A stretch of DNA of 64,000 nucleotides from Salipiger profundus (GCF_001969385.1 NZ_CP014796.1:2125501-2189500), one strand, 5' to 3'; shown: positions 34,984 through 43,773, numbered from the stretch's first letter. The notes: generated by a model from the letters alone, not told the origin. Program-made: numbers and translations.

Positions 34984-35101
34984 GCTCACCTCCGCCGGGA
35001 TCCAGTCTGCCCGACAGGTTGATCGCGGCTATGACGGGCATCAAGGGCGGCGCGCCGCCTGCGTGATAGAATCACTCCCTGTAAGAGGGAGGAGGTTCGA
35101 A

Positions 35102-35443
35102 ATGACCATGATTGCGACAAAGGACAAGCTTGAGACTGATCGCAGCCCCGACCGCGACTTCAGGATTCAGTGGAGCATCGAGCCCTTCGCGGGGACGGCA
35201 ATGGTGGATGCGTGGCTGGACGTGGGCAGCGAGATCCAGTCGTTCTATGCAGACCGCATCCGCGAGGATGTGTCGGCGCAGCACCGGATCCTGCATTGCA
35301 GGACCCCCGCCGAACTGGCCGAGATCCAGGCGGATTTCTGGCGCAGGGCGGTGACAGACTACCGTGCCCACGCGGGCCGCATGACCGAGCTTGCCGAGCG
35401 GCTGTGGTTCCCGCGCGGTGGGGACGGCTACCCGAAGACGTAG
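35102..35443 (+). CDS. Phasin-family granule-associated protein
   Basis: This 113-residue helical protein (MVDAWLDVGSEIQSFYADRIREDV, AELAEIQADFWRRAVTDYRAHAGRMTELAERL) fits the phasin pattern of amphipathic helices that coat polyhydroxyalkanoate granules. GGAGG six bases before the ATG at 35,102 decides the start. Its 3' end overlaps the converging PHA synthase gene by 16 bases, and that neighbour supports the assignment. Confidence 0.75.
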   Translation: MTMIATKDKLETDRSPDRDFRIQWSIEPFAGTAMVDAWLDVGSEIQSFYADRIREDVSAQHRILHCRTPAELAEIQADFWRRAVTDYRAHAGRMTELAERLWFPRGGDGYPKT

Positions 35444-37167
35444 CGCCCCGGCGCCGCATCGAGAGACGGAAGCGCCTCGCCCACGGCGGGGCGTTCCTGT
35501 GTCGAGCGGGCCCGCAACCAATCGACCCATGCCAGCCACCACGATCCCTCGACCGGCGCATGGGCGGCGCGCCAGAGGTCGGCGTCGGCTGCGTGACCGT
35601 GCACCTCTCCGATGCGGTACTGACGGCGCGGGTGCCCCGGCTCCGAGACGATCCCGGCGTTGTGCCCGCCGCTGGTCAGCACGAAGGTGCGCGGCCCGTC
35701 AAAGAAGTGGTTCACCTTCCACGCCGAATGCCAGGGCGCCACGTGGTCCTTCTCGGTGCCGACGGCAAAGACCGGCAGCGTGACATCCTCGAGCGAGACC
35801 GCCCGGCCGCCGATCCGGTATTGCCCCAACGCCAGCCGGTTCTCGAGGAAGAGGTGCCGCAGGTATTCCGAGTGCATCCGCGCCGGCATCCGCGTGGCGT
35901 CGGCGTTCCAGGCCATCAGGTCGTTCATGCCGCCGCGCTCGCCCAGGAGATACTCGCGGATCGTGCGCGACCAGATCAGGTCGTTCGAGCGCAGCATCTG
36001 GAAGGCCCCGGCCATCTGGTCGGACTTCAGGTAGCCCTGGTCCGCCATGATGTCCTCGAGAAAGGCCACCTGGCTGTCGTCGATGAAAAGCGTGATCTCG
36101 CCGGCCTCGGTGAAATCGACCTGAGCGGCCAGCAGCGTGAGCGAGGCAAGCCGGTCGTCGCCCTCGCGCCCGAGCAGGGCCGCGGCGATCGACAGCAGCG
36201 TGCCGCCCAGGCAGTAACCTGCCGCATGCACCCTGGCGCCGGGCACCGCCCGGGTGATGGTGTCGAGCGCCTCGATCACGCCGAGGCGGACGTAGTCTTC
36301 CATCGACAGCTCGGCATCCTCGGCGCCGGGATTGCGCCACGAAATCATGTAGACCTCGAACCCCTGGTCCACGAGGTGACGCACCATCGAGTTATGCGCC
36401 GACAGGTCGAGGATGTAGTATTTCATGATCCACGCCGGCACGATCAGCAGCGGCTCGGCCTGCACCTTCTTGGTGGTGGGGCGGTAACGGATCAGTTCGA
36501 TCAGGCGATTGCGGTGCACCACGTCGCCGGGGGTCACGGCAAGGGTCTCGCCGACCTTGAAGTCGCCGGTGTCCGGCGGGGCGTCCTCGGCGTAGCGGGC
36601 AAAATCCTCGAGCCAGTTCCGGGCCCCCCGCACGAGGTTGGCGCCGCGCTCCACGCGGGTCCGGTCGAGCACCACCGGGTTGGTCGCCGCGAAATTCGAC
36701 GGTGCCATCATGTCGAGCGTCTGGCGCGCGGCGAAATTCGTCATGTGCGCGTGGCGCGGCGCGACGCCCTCGACCCGGCTGGTGGCGCTGTTCCACCAGT
36801 CCTCGGTCAGCAGGAACCATTGCGCGAAGAGATTGTGGGGATAGCGGTGCCATTCCTCGTCACGGAAGCGCTTGTCGGCCGCCATCTCGGGGCAGGCGCC
36901 GCCTTCGGGCGCCAGCGAGCAGCTCACTGCGGCCTGCACCGCGCGGGCGGCATTCGCGACCGCGCGTTCGTGCAGTTCCGCCTGCTTGGCGGGCGAGCCC
37001 GCGAGATGCACGGCCCAGTCGAACCAGGCCGTCGCAAGACCCATCGGCGACAGGCCGCCCGTGAGACTGCCCAAGGTGGCGTGAAAGGCGCGGTCGATGG
37101 CGCTGTGCTGCACGGCGCTCTTGGCGGGCACCGCTTCGGCGGGAGGGAGTTTTCCGGCGTGTTCCAT
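35428..37167 (-). CDS. phaC: Class I poly(3-hydroxyalkanoate) polymerase
   Basis: This 579-residue PHA synthase polymerises (R)-3-hydroxyacyl-CoA into storage polyester. The alpha/beta-hydrolase core carries the lipase-like box GYCLGGT with nucleophile Cys319, Asp474 in GTEKDHVAPWHS and His502 in SGGHNAGI, and the N-terminal region contains FNWAVHLAGSP-like and NPVVLDRTRVERGANLVRG landmarks. Position and order agree with class I synthases. I chose the ATG at 37,167; a TTG 16 codons upstream is possible. A phasin converges on it, and a MaoC-Pta gene lies upstream on the same strand. Confidence 0.92.
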   Translation of the reverse strand: MEHAGKLPPAEAVPAKSAVQHSAIDRAFHATLGSLTGGLSPMGLATAWFDWAVHLAGSPAKQAELHERAVANAARAVQAAVSCSLAPEGGACPEMAADKRFRDEEWHRYPHNLFAQWFLLTEDWWNSATSRVEGVAPRHAHMTNFAARQTLDMMAPSNFAATNPVVLDRTRVERGANLVRGARNWLEDFARYAEDAPPDTGDFKVGETLAVTPGDVVHRNRLIELIRYRPTTKKVQAEPLLIVPAWIMKYYILDLSAHNSMVRHLVDQGFEVYMISWRNPGAEDAELSMEDYVRLGVIEALDTITRAVPGARVHAAGYCLGGTLLSIAAALLGREGDDRLASLTLLAAQVDFTEAGEITLFIDDSQVAFLEDIMADQGYLKSDQMAGAFQMLRSNDLIWSRTIREYLLGERGGMNDLMAWNADATRMPARMHSEYLRHLFLENRLALGQYRIGGRAVSLEDVTLPVFAVGTEKDHVAPWHSAWKVNHFFDGPRTFVLTSGGHNAGIVSEPGHPRRQYRIGEVHGHAADADLWRAAHAPVEGSWWLAWVDWLRARSTQERPAVGEALPSLDAAPGRYVFG

Positions 37168-37246
37168 AACCGATGCTTCGCACGGTTTCGGCTCGGGCGT
37201 GTTGATCGAACGCAAGAAATCGGCGCGCCGCGCGGAGTTTCTCTGT

Positions 37247-38644
37247 TCAGGACGGAATGTGCCCGCCCGTCATCCGCGCGTGGTGCAGCGCGGCCACCGC
37301 ACAGGAGGCGAGGCGGCTCATGTCGTCGTCGGCGCGGCTGTTCAGGATGACCGGCACCCGCGCCCCCAGCACCAGCCCCGCCGCCTCGGCGTGGCTGATG
37401 TAGGTGAGCTGCTTGGCCAGCATGTTGCCCGCATCGAGGTTCGGCACGACGAGGATCTCGGCCCGGCCCGCCACCGCCGAGGTGATCCCTTTGGTCCGCG
37501 CCGCAGCGAGGTCGACCGCGTTGTCCATCGCCAGCGGGCCGTCCACCAGCCCGCCGGTGATCTGGCCCCGGTCCGCCATCTTGGACAGCAGCGCCGCGTC
37601 GATGGACGATGGGATGTCGGGGTTCACCGTCTCGGTCGCCGACAGCACGCCGACCTTCGGTTCCTCGATCCCCAGCGAGATCGCGAGGTCGATGGCGTTC
37701 TGGGTGATGTCGACCTTGGTCTTCAGGTCCGGCGCGATGTTGATCGCCGCATCGGTCACGAGGATCGGGTGCGGCTGGCCGGGCACGTCCATCACGAAGA
37801 TATGGGTGAAGCGGCGCCCCATCCGCAGGCCGGTCTGCTTGTCGAGGATCGGCCGCAGCAGCATGTCGGTGTGCAGGTGGCCCTTCATGATCGCCTGCGC
37901 GCTGCCGGCGTGCACAAGCTCCACCGCCTTGCGGGCGGCGTTGCGGTGCAGCGGCTCGTCGACGATCTCGATGCCATCGAGAGAGGCGTCCATGGCGCGC
38001 GCGACCTCGGCGATCCGGCCCGCGTCACCGATCAGGATCGGCTCGATCAGTGTATGCGCGCGCGCCTTCAGCGCTCCTCCGAGCGCGTTGGGGTCCTCGG
38101 GGCAGACCACGGCTGTCCTGAGCGCGGGCAGGGGCTCGGCCTTCTTGAGCAGTTTCTCGAAATGCCGGTGCCGTTGCACGATGAGGCCGGGCAGATCGTG
38201 GCTGTCGTACTCGACCTTGCGGCGCGGCGCGAGCACCTCGGCGACACCCGACAGGACCAGAACGTCATCCGCGACCCGGCGCACCTCGGTCGCCAGCGTC
38301 ACGGTTGTTTCCTTCTCGTTCTTGTCGGTGACGGTCACGCGGATGACGAGTTCGTCGTCGGCGAAGCTGCGCGCGTGAAACCGCCAGGACTGCGCGTGGT
38401 AGAGTGTGCCGGCGCCGGGCAGCACGTTGCCCAGCACGGCGCCTACCAGCGCCGTGACAAAGGAGCCCGGTGCCATCGCCTCGGGCCGGCCGTCGCCATC
38501 GCCATCCGCGTCGTAGATGTGCAGCGGGTTGTGGTTGCCCGAGACGTTGGCATAGGCCAGCAGGTCGTCGGCGGTCACCAGCCGGCGCAGTTCGGCGCTT
38601 TCCCCGATCTTCAGTTCGTCGAAGGTGCGGTTCTCGATATGCAT
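37247..38644 (-). CDS. MaoC-like enoyl-CoA hydratase fused to phosphate acetyl/butyryltransferase
   Basis: This 465-residue protein has an N-terminal hot-dog MaoC domain (residues 1-150; LLAYANVSGNHNPLHIYD carries the catalytic D-H pair and FVTALVGAVLGNVLPGAGT) and a C-terminal PTA/PTB domain (residues about 165-465; GILITDAAIN-like VTDAAINIAPDLKTK, VAGRAEILVVPNLDAGNMLAKQL). Such fusions could make (R)-3-hydroxyacyl-CoA and interconvert acyl-CoA with acyl-phosphate, both relevant to the PHA synthase next door. The role in PHA supply is inferred. Confidence 0.85.
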   Translation of the reverse strand: MHIENRTFDELKIGESAELRRLVTADDLLAYANVSGNHNPLHIYDADGDGDGRPEAMAPGSFVTALVGAVLGNVLPGAGTLYHAQSWRFHARSFADDELVIRVTVTDKNEKETTVTLATEVRRVADDVLVLSGVAEVLAPRRKVEYDSHDLPGLIVQRHRHFEKLLKKAEPLPALRTAVVCPEDPNALGGALKARAHTLIEPILIGDAGRIAEVARAMDASLDGIEIVDEPLHRNAARKAVELVHAGSAQAIMKGHLHTDMLLRPILDKQTGLRMGRRFTHIFVMDVPGQPHPILVTDAAINIAPDLKTKVDITQNAIDLAISLGIEEPKVGVLSATETVNPDIPSSIDAALLSKMADRGQITGGLVDGPLAMDNAVDLAAARTKGITSAVAGRAEILVVPNLDAGNMLAKQLTYISHAEAAGLVLGARVPVILNSRADDDMSRLASCAVAALHHARMTGGHIPS

Positions 38645-38795
38645 GGGCGTCTCCGGGATTGCGGCAGCGCGAAGCGAGGCGGTGCCCGAAAGACAGCTAT
38701 AGCCCGCTGCGCCGCACTTGCCACGACAGCCGCCTGCGTCGGCTCGCCGCACCGCAGCGTGACACGCGGTGCCGTCGGCGGCAATCGCCCACGCG

Positions 38796-39623
38796 TCAGC
38801 CAAGCAGATCCTGCAACAGCGGTGCAAGTGCCTCGGCGGTTTCGGCATGGGCCTGCGGGCCGAGCAGTTCGGCGGCGGCAGCGGCCTCGAAGTCGGTATG
38901 GAGCATCCCCGGGGCGCCACGGCGGCGGGCCTCTTCCGATCGAGGCATCTCCAGCACGTCCATCGCGCGTGGGCGCAGCGCCTCTATCATCGTGCGGTCG
39001 ATGAAGAGCGGGCTCCCGTCGAGGCCGGAGACCGGCCCTGCCGGTGGTGGATGGTCGGCCAGCCACAGCAGCACCACGCGGCCGCGCAACAGCGTCAGGA
39101 TGTGCTTCATTCGCGCGAGCCAGGCGAGCCGCAGCTCTTCGACGACCTGTTCGAACCGGTCGGGCCCGGTGTCGCGCAGGTGGCCGAGAAGATGGCGGTT
39201 GAAGTGGAAGTCGGTGAAGTCGACCTCGGGGAACAGCTCCTGCAGGCGGTCGGAGGCGCGCAGGAAGCGGTCGTTCCGACGCGGATGCACGCTGTAGTAG
39301 CGGTTCGACATGTTCTGTGCGCCCAAGATCTGGAGCACAGTGATCTCTGCCCGTTCCGCGAGCGAAAGGATACCGGGATCGTGCAGGTAGAGATCGAGCC
39401 CGGCGTTGATCACCCCGAAATTGATGCAGGCCTGTCCCAGCGCAGGCTCGACCAGCGCCGGAAACGGCGTCTCGATGAAGCGGCCATAGGTCTCGGTGCC
39501 GCCGAGAAAGGCCACGTAGGGCCCATCGAGCGGACGCTTCGGCCCGCGAAACAGCACCCGGGAGCGGCCGTATCGGCACGGAAAATAGTCCAGCGCGCCA
39601 TGCGCGGCGACGGGAAATGTCAT
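38796..39623 (-). CDS. DUF6473-family protein
   Basis: This 275-residue protein of unknown function begins MTFPVAAHGALDYFPCRYG, then SRVLFRGPKRPLDGPYVAFLGGTETYGRFI, a pattern I associate with the DUF6473 family of Rhodobacteraceae. The GGTETYG and FGVINAGLDLYLHD stretches suggest an SGNH-hydrolase-like fold, but no complete catalytic set is evident. The ATG at 39,623 is preferred to an upstream GTG. It is divergent from 3-hydroxybutyryl-CoA dehydrogenase. Confidence 0.65.
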   Translation of the reverse strand: MTFPVAAHGALDYFPCRYGRSRVLFRGPKRPLDGPYVAFLGGTETYGRFIETPFPALVEPALGQACINFGVINAGLDLYLHDPGILSLAERAEITVLQILGAQNMSNRYYSVHPRRNDRFLRASDRLQELFPEVDFTDFHFNRHLLGHLRDTGPDRFEQVVEELRLAWLARMKHILTLLRGRVVLLWLADHPPPAGPVSGLDGSPLFIDRTMIEALRPRAMDVLEMPRSEEARRRGAPGMLHTDFEAAAAAELLGPQAHAETAEALAPLLQDLLG

Positions 39624-39780
39624 CACACCCACCTGAATTTCAGTCTCACCCGAGATCAGGGTCCGCCATGGGTCTTGCGATTCCGCTAAAGTGAAAAAGC
39701 CAGATAAATCACGGCTGCCCGCCTTGCGGCGCCTTGCCGCGCGTGCCTATGTTTGGCGCGAGAAAGCAGGGGTTTGAGCG

Positions 39781-40656
39781 ATGGACATCAGCAGGATCGG
39801 CGTGATCGGCGCGGGACAGATGGGCAACGGAATTGCCCATGTCATGGCGCTTGCCGGCTACGAGGTGCGGATCTCGGACGTCAGCCAGGAGGCGCTCGAC
39901 AAGGCGACGGCGCTGATCGAGAAAAACCTCGACCGACAGGTCTCGCGCGGCAAGATCGAGGCGGGGGCACGCGACGATGCGCTGGCCCGGATCACCGCCA
40001 CGCTGGATATCGCGGAGGTGGCGCAGACCGACCTGGTGATCGAGGCGGCAACCGAGCAGGAGACCGTCAAGCAGAAGATCTTCGACAGCCTCGCGCCGCA
40101 CCTGCTGCCGCACACGATCCTGACCTCGAACACCTCGTCGATCTCGATCACGAGGCTTGCCTCGCGCACCGACCGGCCCGAGAAGTTCATGGGATTCCAT
40201 TTCATGAACCCGGTTCCGGTGATGCAGCTCGTCGAGCTCATCCGCGGCATCGCCACCGACCAGGAGACCTATCAGGCCTGCCTCGCGGTGGTCGAACGCC
40301 TTGGCAAGACCGCTGCCAGCGCCGAGGACTTCCCGGCCTTCATCGTGAACCGGATCCTCGTGCCGATGATCAACGAGGCGGTCTACACTCTCTACGAGGG
40401 CGTCGGGAACGTGCGGTCGATCGACATGGCGATGAAGCTCGGCGCCAACCATCCGATGGGTCCGCTCGAACTCGCCGACTTCATCGGGCTCGACACCTGC
40501 CTTGCCATCATGAACGTGCTGCACGACGGGCTGGCGGACACCAAGTATCGTCCCTGTCCGTTGCTGACCAAGTATGTCGAGGCCGGCTGGCTTGGTCGCA
40601 AGACCAAGCGCGGCTTCTACGACTACCGCGGCGAGGAGCCGGTGCCCACACGCTGA
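39781..40656 (+). CDS. 3-hydroxybutyryl-CoA dehydrogenase
   Basis: This 291-residue NAD(P)-dependent dehydrogenase has the Rossmann motif IGVIGAGQMGNGIAHVMALAGYEV at the N-terminus, SNTSSISITRLA, the catalytic histidine in MGFHFMNPVPVMQLVELI with partner glutamate, and the C-terminal NHPMGPLELADFIGLDTCL. The length matches Hbd/PaaH. It interconverts acetoacetyl-CoA and (S)-3-hydroxybutyryl-CoA, linking fatty-acid or butyrate metabolism to the C4 pool next to the PHA genes. Two palindromes after its stop separate it from the converging acyltransferase gene. Confidence 0.92.
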   Translation: MDISRIGVIGAGQMGNGIAHVMALAGYEVRISDVSQEALDKATALIEKNLDRQVSRGKIEAGARDDALARITATLDIAEVAQTDLVIEAATEQETVKQKIFDSLAPHLLPHTILTSNTSSISITRLASRTDRPEKFMGFHFMNPVPVMQLVELIRGIATDQETYQACLAVVERLGKTAASAEDFPAFIVNRILVPMINEAVYTLYEGVGNVRSIDMAMKLGANHPMGPLELADFIGLDTCLAIMNVLHDGLADTKYRPCPLLTKYVEAGWLGRKTKRGFYDYRGEEPVPTR

Positions 40657-40670
40657 CCAGGGGGCAGGGA

Positions 40671-40696
40671 CAAGATTTTTCGTACGAAAAATCTTG
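40671..40696. repeat. Perfect 26-base palindrome between convergent genes
   Basis: CAAGATTTTTCGT is followed directly by its reverse complement ACGAAAAATCTTG. AT-rich against a GC-rich background, it would form a long hairpin on either strand. With the second palindrome at 40,716 it lies between the converging dehydrogenase and acyltransferase genes, so a bidirectional terminator is the simplest reading. Confidence 0.75.
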
Positions 40697-40715
40697 CGCG
40701 GCTTGGTGAAGGCGG

Positions 40716-40739
40716 AAGAAATTTCATACGAAATTTCTT
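40716..40739. repeat. Second palindrome between convergent genes
   Basis: AAGAAATTTC and GAAATTTCTT form a 10-bp stem around ATAC. It resembles the first palindrome in its central TACGAAA, suggesting two related repeat units, one oriented to each gene end. Confidence 0.65.
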
Positions 40740-40748
40740 GGCCGGTGA

Positions 40749-41651
40749 TCAGGGCGTGTGCTGAAGGCCCAGTGTGCGCTCGCGCAGCCAGGCGACGAAT
40801 TCGCGCTGCGTTCCGTTCCAGTCCCTGATCTCGTCGGGCAGGATCGGCGCGCCCACGACGGGCCGCTGGGGGCGACCGCAGGCGTGCATCACCTCGTGGA
40901 TCAGCAGACCCTGTCGCAGCGTCGGCGAGAGCTTGTTCGCGACCTGGTAGGCGCGACTGTTCTGGCCGGGGAAGTAGATCGGCACGACCGTGGCCCCCGA
41001 GCGCTGGATCATCTTCGCGGTGAAGGGGTTCCAGCCCGCCTCGACCGCCGATCCGAAGAGGGTCTTCGACGCGGCCACGACGCCCGAGGGAAACAGCGCC
41101 ACCACGCCGCCCGCGCCGAGGTGGTCCATGGCGCGAGCGCGCATCTGCAGGCTCAGTTCGCGGGCGTTTTCCTCGTGCGGAAAGGGCACCGGGATCATGA
41201 AATCCTCGATCTCCTTCACGCCGGTGAGCAGCGCCCGGGTGAGGATCTTGTAGTCGGTCCGGATCCGCCCGATCAGCTCGGCAAGGATCATCCCGTCCAC
41301 GAGGCCGTGCGGGTGGTTCGCGACCACGACCACGGGGCCCGCGGCGGGGATGTTGCGGATCTGTTCGTCGGGGGTCAGCAGCGGGATCTTCATGTGCGAG
41401 AGCGCATGCGGCCAGAACGCCTGGCCCTCGCGCACGCCGTCGCGTTCGACCCTGCGCACGAGGCGGATCAGCGGCAGCTTGCCCGTCGCCCATTCCATCA
41501 CGCGGATGGTGTTGGCCTTCCACGGGTTCGTGAAGGTGTTGGCGTAGCTGAGCTTGCGCTTGTCATAGGGAGCGTGGACGGTGCCGTGCGCGCCGCCGTG
41601 CTGTCCGCTCCTGGCCTGCTGGCCTGCCGTGGGCTGGAAGCTTTCCACCAT
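40749..41651 (-). CDS. Lysophospholipid acyltransferase-family protein (PlsC-like)
   Basis: This 300-residue protein is of the glycerolipid acyltransferase superfamily. The catalytic motif reads VVVANHPHGLVDGMILAEL (the HxxxxxD variant NHP-G-DG seen in this subgroup), followed by FPEG-like ALFPSGVVAASKTLFG and TVVPIYFPGQNSRAY. It probably transfers an acyl chain to a lysophospholipid or ornithine-lipid precursor at the inner membrane; the acceptor is not determined. It lies 47 bases downstream of ptsH, on the same strand, and may be read through from the PTS operon. Confidence 0.78.
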   Translation of the reverse strand: MVESFQPTAGQQARSGQHGGAHGTVHAPYDKRKLSYANTFTNPWKANTIRVMEWATGKLPLIRLVRRVERDGVREGQAFWPHALSHMKIPLLTPDEQIRNIPAAGPVVVVANHPHGLVDGMILAELIGRIRTDYKILTRALLTGVKEIEDFMIPVPFPHEENARELSLQMRARAMDHLGAGGVVALFPSGVVAASKTLFGSAVEAGWNPFTAKMIQRSGATVVPIYFPGQNSRAYQVANKLSPTLRQGLLIHEVMHACGRPQRPVVGAPILPDEIRDWNGTQREFVAWLRERTLGLQHTP

Positions 41652-41678
41652 GCGCCCGTCTTGTCCCGTGTCGTGGCG

Positions 41679-41696
41679 CCCGGACCGGCGTCCGGG
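41679..41696 (-). terminator. Hairpin just after ptsH
   Basis: CCCGGAC and GTCCGGG form a 7-bp stem around CGGC, immediately past the ptsH stop. There is no T tract, so it may be a partial terminator or message stabiliser. Confidence 0.4.
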
Positions 41697-41698
41697 GC

Positions 41699-41977
41699 TC
41701 AGGTCTCTTCCCCGAAGCGGTTGGCGACCAAGGCCTCCACGGCATCGGCGAGCGCCAAGGCGTCCGGCCCCGAGGTTTCGACCTCAATAGTGGTTCCCCT
41801 TGACGCTGCCAACATCAAAAGCCCCATGATGCTGTCGCCGCCCGCGCTCAGCCCGTCCTTCGAGATCTCGGCGCGCGCGTCGAATCCCTCGACCACCTCG
41901 ACCAGCTTGGCGGAGGCGCGGGCGTGCAGGCCCTTCTCGTTCTCGATCTTCAGCACGCGGTGCACGGTCTCGGTCAT
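41699..41977 (-). CDS. ptsH: Phosphocarrier protein HPr
   Basis: This 92-residue HPr has the phosphorylated histidine in IENEKGLHARASAKL (residue 18, His15 of classical numbering) and the regulatory serine in GGDSIMGLLMLAASRG (residue 49, Ser46 classical). No sugar-specific EIIBC genes are nearby, so it serves the regulatory PTS typical of alphaproteobacteria, with HprK modifying the serine. I chose the ATG at 41,977; an in-frame GTG at 42,016 overlaps the manX stop (GTGA) and would add 13 residues. Confidence 0.92.
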   Translation of the reverse strand: MTETVHRVLKIENEKGLHARASAKLVEVVEGFDARAEISKDGLSAGGDSIMGLLMLAASRGTTIEVETSGPDALALADAVEALVANRFGEET

Positions 41978-42012
41978 GGGGTTGGTCGTCCTTTGGGGTG
42001 CGCTTGGCGTCG

Positions 42013-42411
42013 TCACTGCGGGTCGGGCTTGACGTTGACGCTGTCGATATATTTCCGCCCGGCCTCGAGGGCCCCCTTTACCGCATCCGGCACCGCCATC
42101 TGCCGGCTTTTCGCGAGCTTGATCAGCATCGGCAGGTTCATGCCGTAGAGAATGCGTCGGTTCTCGGGTTGGCAGGCGCGCATCGACAGGTTGGACGGCG
42201 AGCCGCCGTAGAGGTCGGTCACCACGACGACGCCGTCGCCGGCGTCGACATCATCCGCGGCCGTGCAGATTTCCGCCTGTTTCCGGTCGCGGTCGTGCTC
42301 GGCCTCGATCGCGACGGCAACGATCCCCGGTTGAATGCCCACGACGTGTTCGACCGCCGAGAGATACTCCCGCGCCAGCCCGCCGTGGGCCACGATCACG
42401 ATGCCGATCAC
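42013..42411 (-). CDS. manX: PTS EIIA component, mannose family
   Basis: This 132-residue protein accepts phosphate from HPr on His9 (IGIVIVAHGGLAREY). It contains VVVVTDLYGGSPSNLSMRA, the conserved EIIA-Man segment. With no matching permease it works as a regulator. In Rhizobium this gene is called manX or ptsM. It overlaps rapZ by four bases (ATGA) upstream and abuts ptsH downstream. Confidence 0.9.
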   Translation of the reverse strand: MIGIVIVAHGGLAREYLSAVEHVVGIQPGIVAVAIEAEHDRDRKQAEICTAADDVDAGDGVVVVTDLYGGSPSNLSMRACQPENRRILYGMNLPMLIKLAKSRQMAVPDAVKGALEAGRKYIDSVNVKPDPQ

Positions 42412-43334
42412 GCTGTTCGTCCTCCGCTTGCTGCGCCCTGTCCGGGGCGGCTGTCGAGCCCCCGCCGTTCCAGTTCGCGATGCCTAGTTGACACCTGCCA
42501 GCCCTGCTCTTCAAGGGCGCGCGCCACCATTTCCGTCACCGCGACCGAGCGGTGTTGCCCGCCGGTACAGCCGAAGCCGAACGACAGGTGTGCCTTGCCC
42601 TCTTCCTTGCAGGCGGGAAGCACGAAGAGTGCGAGCCCGGTGAGCTGCTCCAGGAAGGGGGCGAAGCGGATATCGCGGGCGATGTAGTCGGTCACAGCCG
42701 GATCCAGCCCGGTCTGGCCGCGCAGCGAGGGCTCCCAGTGCGGGTTGTCGAGGAAGCGGCAGTCGAACACCCAGTCGAGCCCCTGTGGCAGGCCGCGCTT
42801 GTAGGAGAAGGAATGCAGCGCGATGGCCATGCGCTGCCCGGTCTGGTCGGCGAACCAGCCCGCCATCTGGGCGCGCAGATCGTGGGGTGACAGGTCGCCG
42901 GTCTCGATAAGGATATCGGCGGCGCTGCGGGCGTCCTGCAACAGCTCGAGTTCGCGTTCAATCCCCTGGGTGTAGTTCTCGTCAGGGGCAAGTGGATGCC
43001 GGCGGCGCGTCTCCGAGTAGCGTCTGGCCAGCACGTCGGCGGGGCAGTCGAGGTAGAGCAGCTGCGTGTCGAGTTCCGGCGCCTTGTTCAGTCGGGCGTG
43101 AAGGTCGAGAAGCCCCTGCACCGAGAAGTCGCGGTTGCGGATGTCGACCCCCAGGGCCATCGGCTGCCCCAGGGCGCCCCCTTCGAGAAGCAGGCGCGGG
43201 ATCAGGCTCAGCGGGATGTTGTCGATGGCCTCGTAGCCGAAATCCTCGAGGGCGTTGATCGCGGTCGAGCGCCCGGCGCCCGAGGGGCCGGTCACCAGGA
43301 CGACGCGCTGTGTTCCCTTCGACTGTTCCTGCAT
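42408..43334 (-). CDS. rapZ: RNase adapter/nucleotide-binding protein RapZ
   Basis: This 308-residue P-loop protein has Walker A VTGPSGAGRSTAINALED at residues 15-32, YLDCPADVLARRYSETRRRHPL, and a C-terminal domain with SFGFGCTGGQHRSVAVTEMVARAL. In E. coli RapZ guides RNase E to a small RNA controlling amino-sugar synthesis; in alphaproteobacteria it sits inside the HprK-PTS operon, as here, though its RNA targets are unknown. Its start is 10 bases after hprK. Confidence 0.92.
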   Translation of the reverse strand: MQEQSKGTQRVVLVTGPSGAGRSTAINALEDFGYEAIDNIPLSLIPRLLLEGGALGQPMALGVDIRNRDFSVQGLLDLHARLNKAPELDTQLLYLDCPADVLARRYSETRRRHPLAPDENYTQGIERELELLQDARSAADILIETGDLSPHDLRAQMAGWFADQTGQRMAIALHSFSYKRGLPQGLDWVFDCRFLDNPHWEPSLRGQTGLDPAVTDYIARDIRFAPFLEQLTGLALFVLPACKEEGKAHLSFGFGCTGGQHRSVAVTEMVARALEEQGWQVSTRHRELERRGLDSRPGQGAASGGRTA

Positions 43335-43344
43335 GGATGCGTTT

Positions 43345-43773
43345 CTATTCCTTCCGCTCGCCCCTGAGATATTGCACGAGCGCTGCGGGAAAATAGGGAT
43401 GCGCGGTATTGTGAAGCAAGGGGATTCTTCGCCCCTGCAGCATGGTTTCGCGGCGGTGCGGCAGGCGCTCGGTCTCGAGGGTGTCGAGGTCGAGCACGGC
43501 GACCAGCGGGGCAGGGTCGCAGGGCGTCGCGCCGAGGAGCCCGAGGCCGCGTGCCTCGATCAGGCCCCGAAGCGGGGCGGGGGCCGAAAGCCACAGCCCG
43601 TCGTCCCGGTCGCTGACGATCACGCGGTCATCGGACACCAGCTGCGCGCCGCGAGCCATCATTTCGAGCGCGAGGCCGGACTTGCCGCTGCCCGATGCGC
43701 CCCGGATGAGCAGGCCGCGGCCCGCCACCGCGACCGCCGTCGCGTGCAGGATCAGGGGAGCAGACGGGGGCAT
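43345..43773 (-). CDS. hprK: HPr kinase/phosphorylase, short alphaproteobacterial form
   Basis: This 142-residue protein corresponds to only the C-terminal catalytic half of the Gram-positive enzyme, normal for alphaproteobacteria. Walker A is RGASGSGKSGLALEMM (residues 24-39); the catalytic aspartates lie in LVSDDRVIV; the C-terminal LETERLPHRRETMLQGRRIPLLH is present in reduced form. It phosphorylates and dephosphorylates the HPr serine in response to metabolites. It starts four bases after the chvG stop. Confidence 0.9.
   Translation of the reverse strand: MPPSAPLILHATAVAVAGRGLLIRGASGSGKSGLALEMMARGAQLVSDDRVIVSDRDDGLWLSAPAPLRGLIEARGLGLLGATPCDPAPLVAVLDLDTLETERLPHRRETMLQGRRIPLLHNTAHPYFPAALVQYLRGERKE

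Noticed and set aside
41699..42411. A complete sugar-transporting PTS
   Set aside because: Only HPr and a mannose-type EIIA are present; no EIIB, EIIC or EIID gene lies nearby, so this is the regulatory PTS of alphaproteobacteria.
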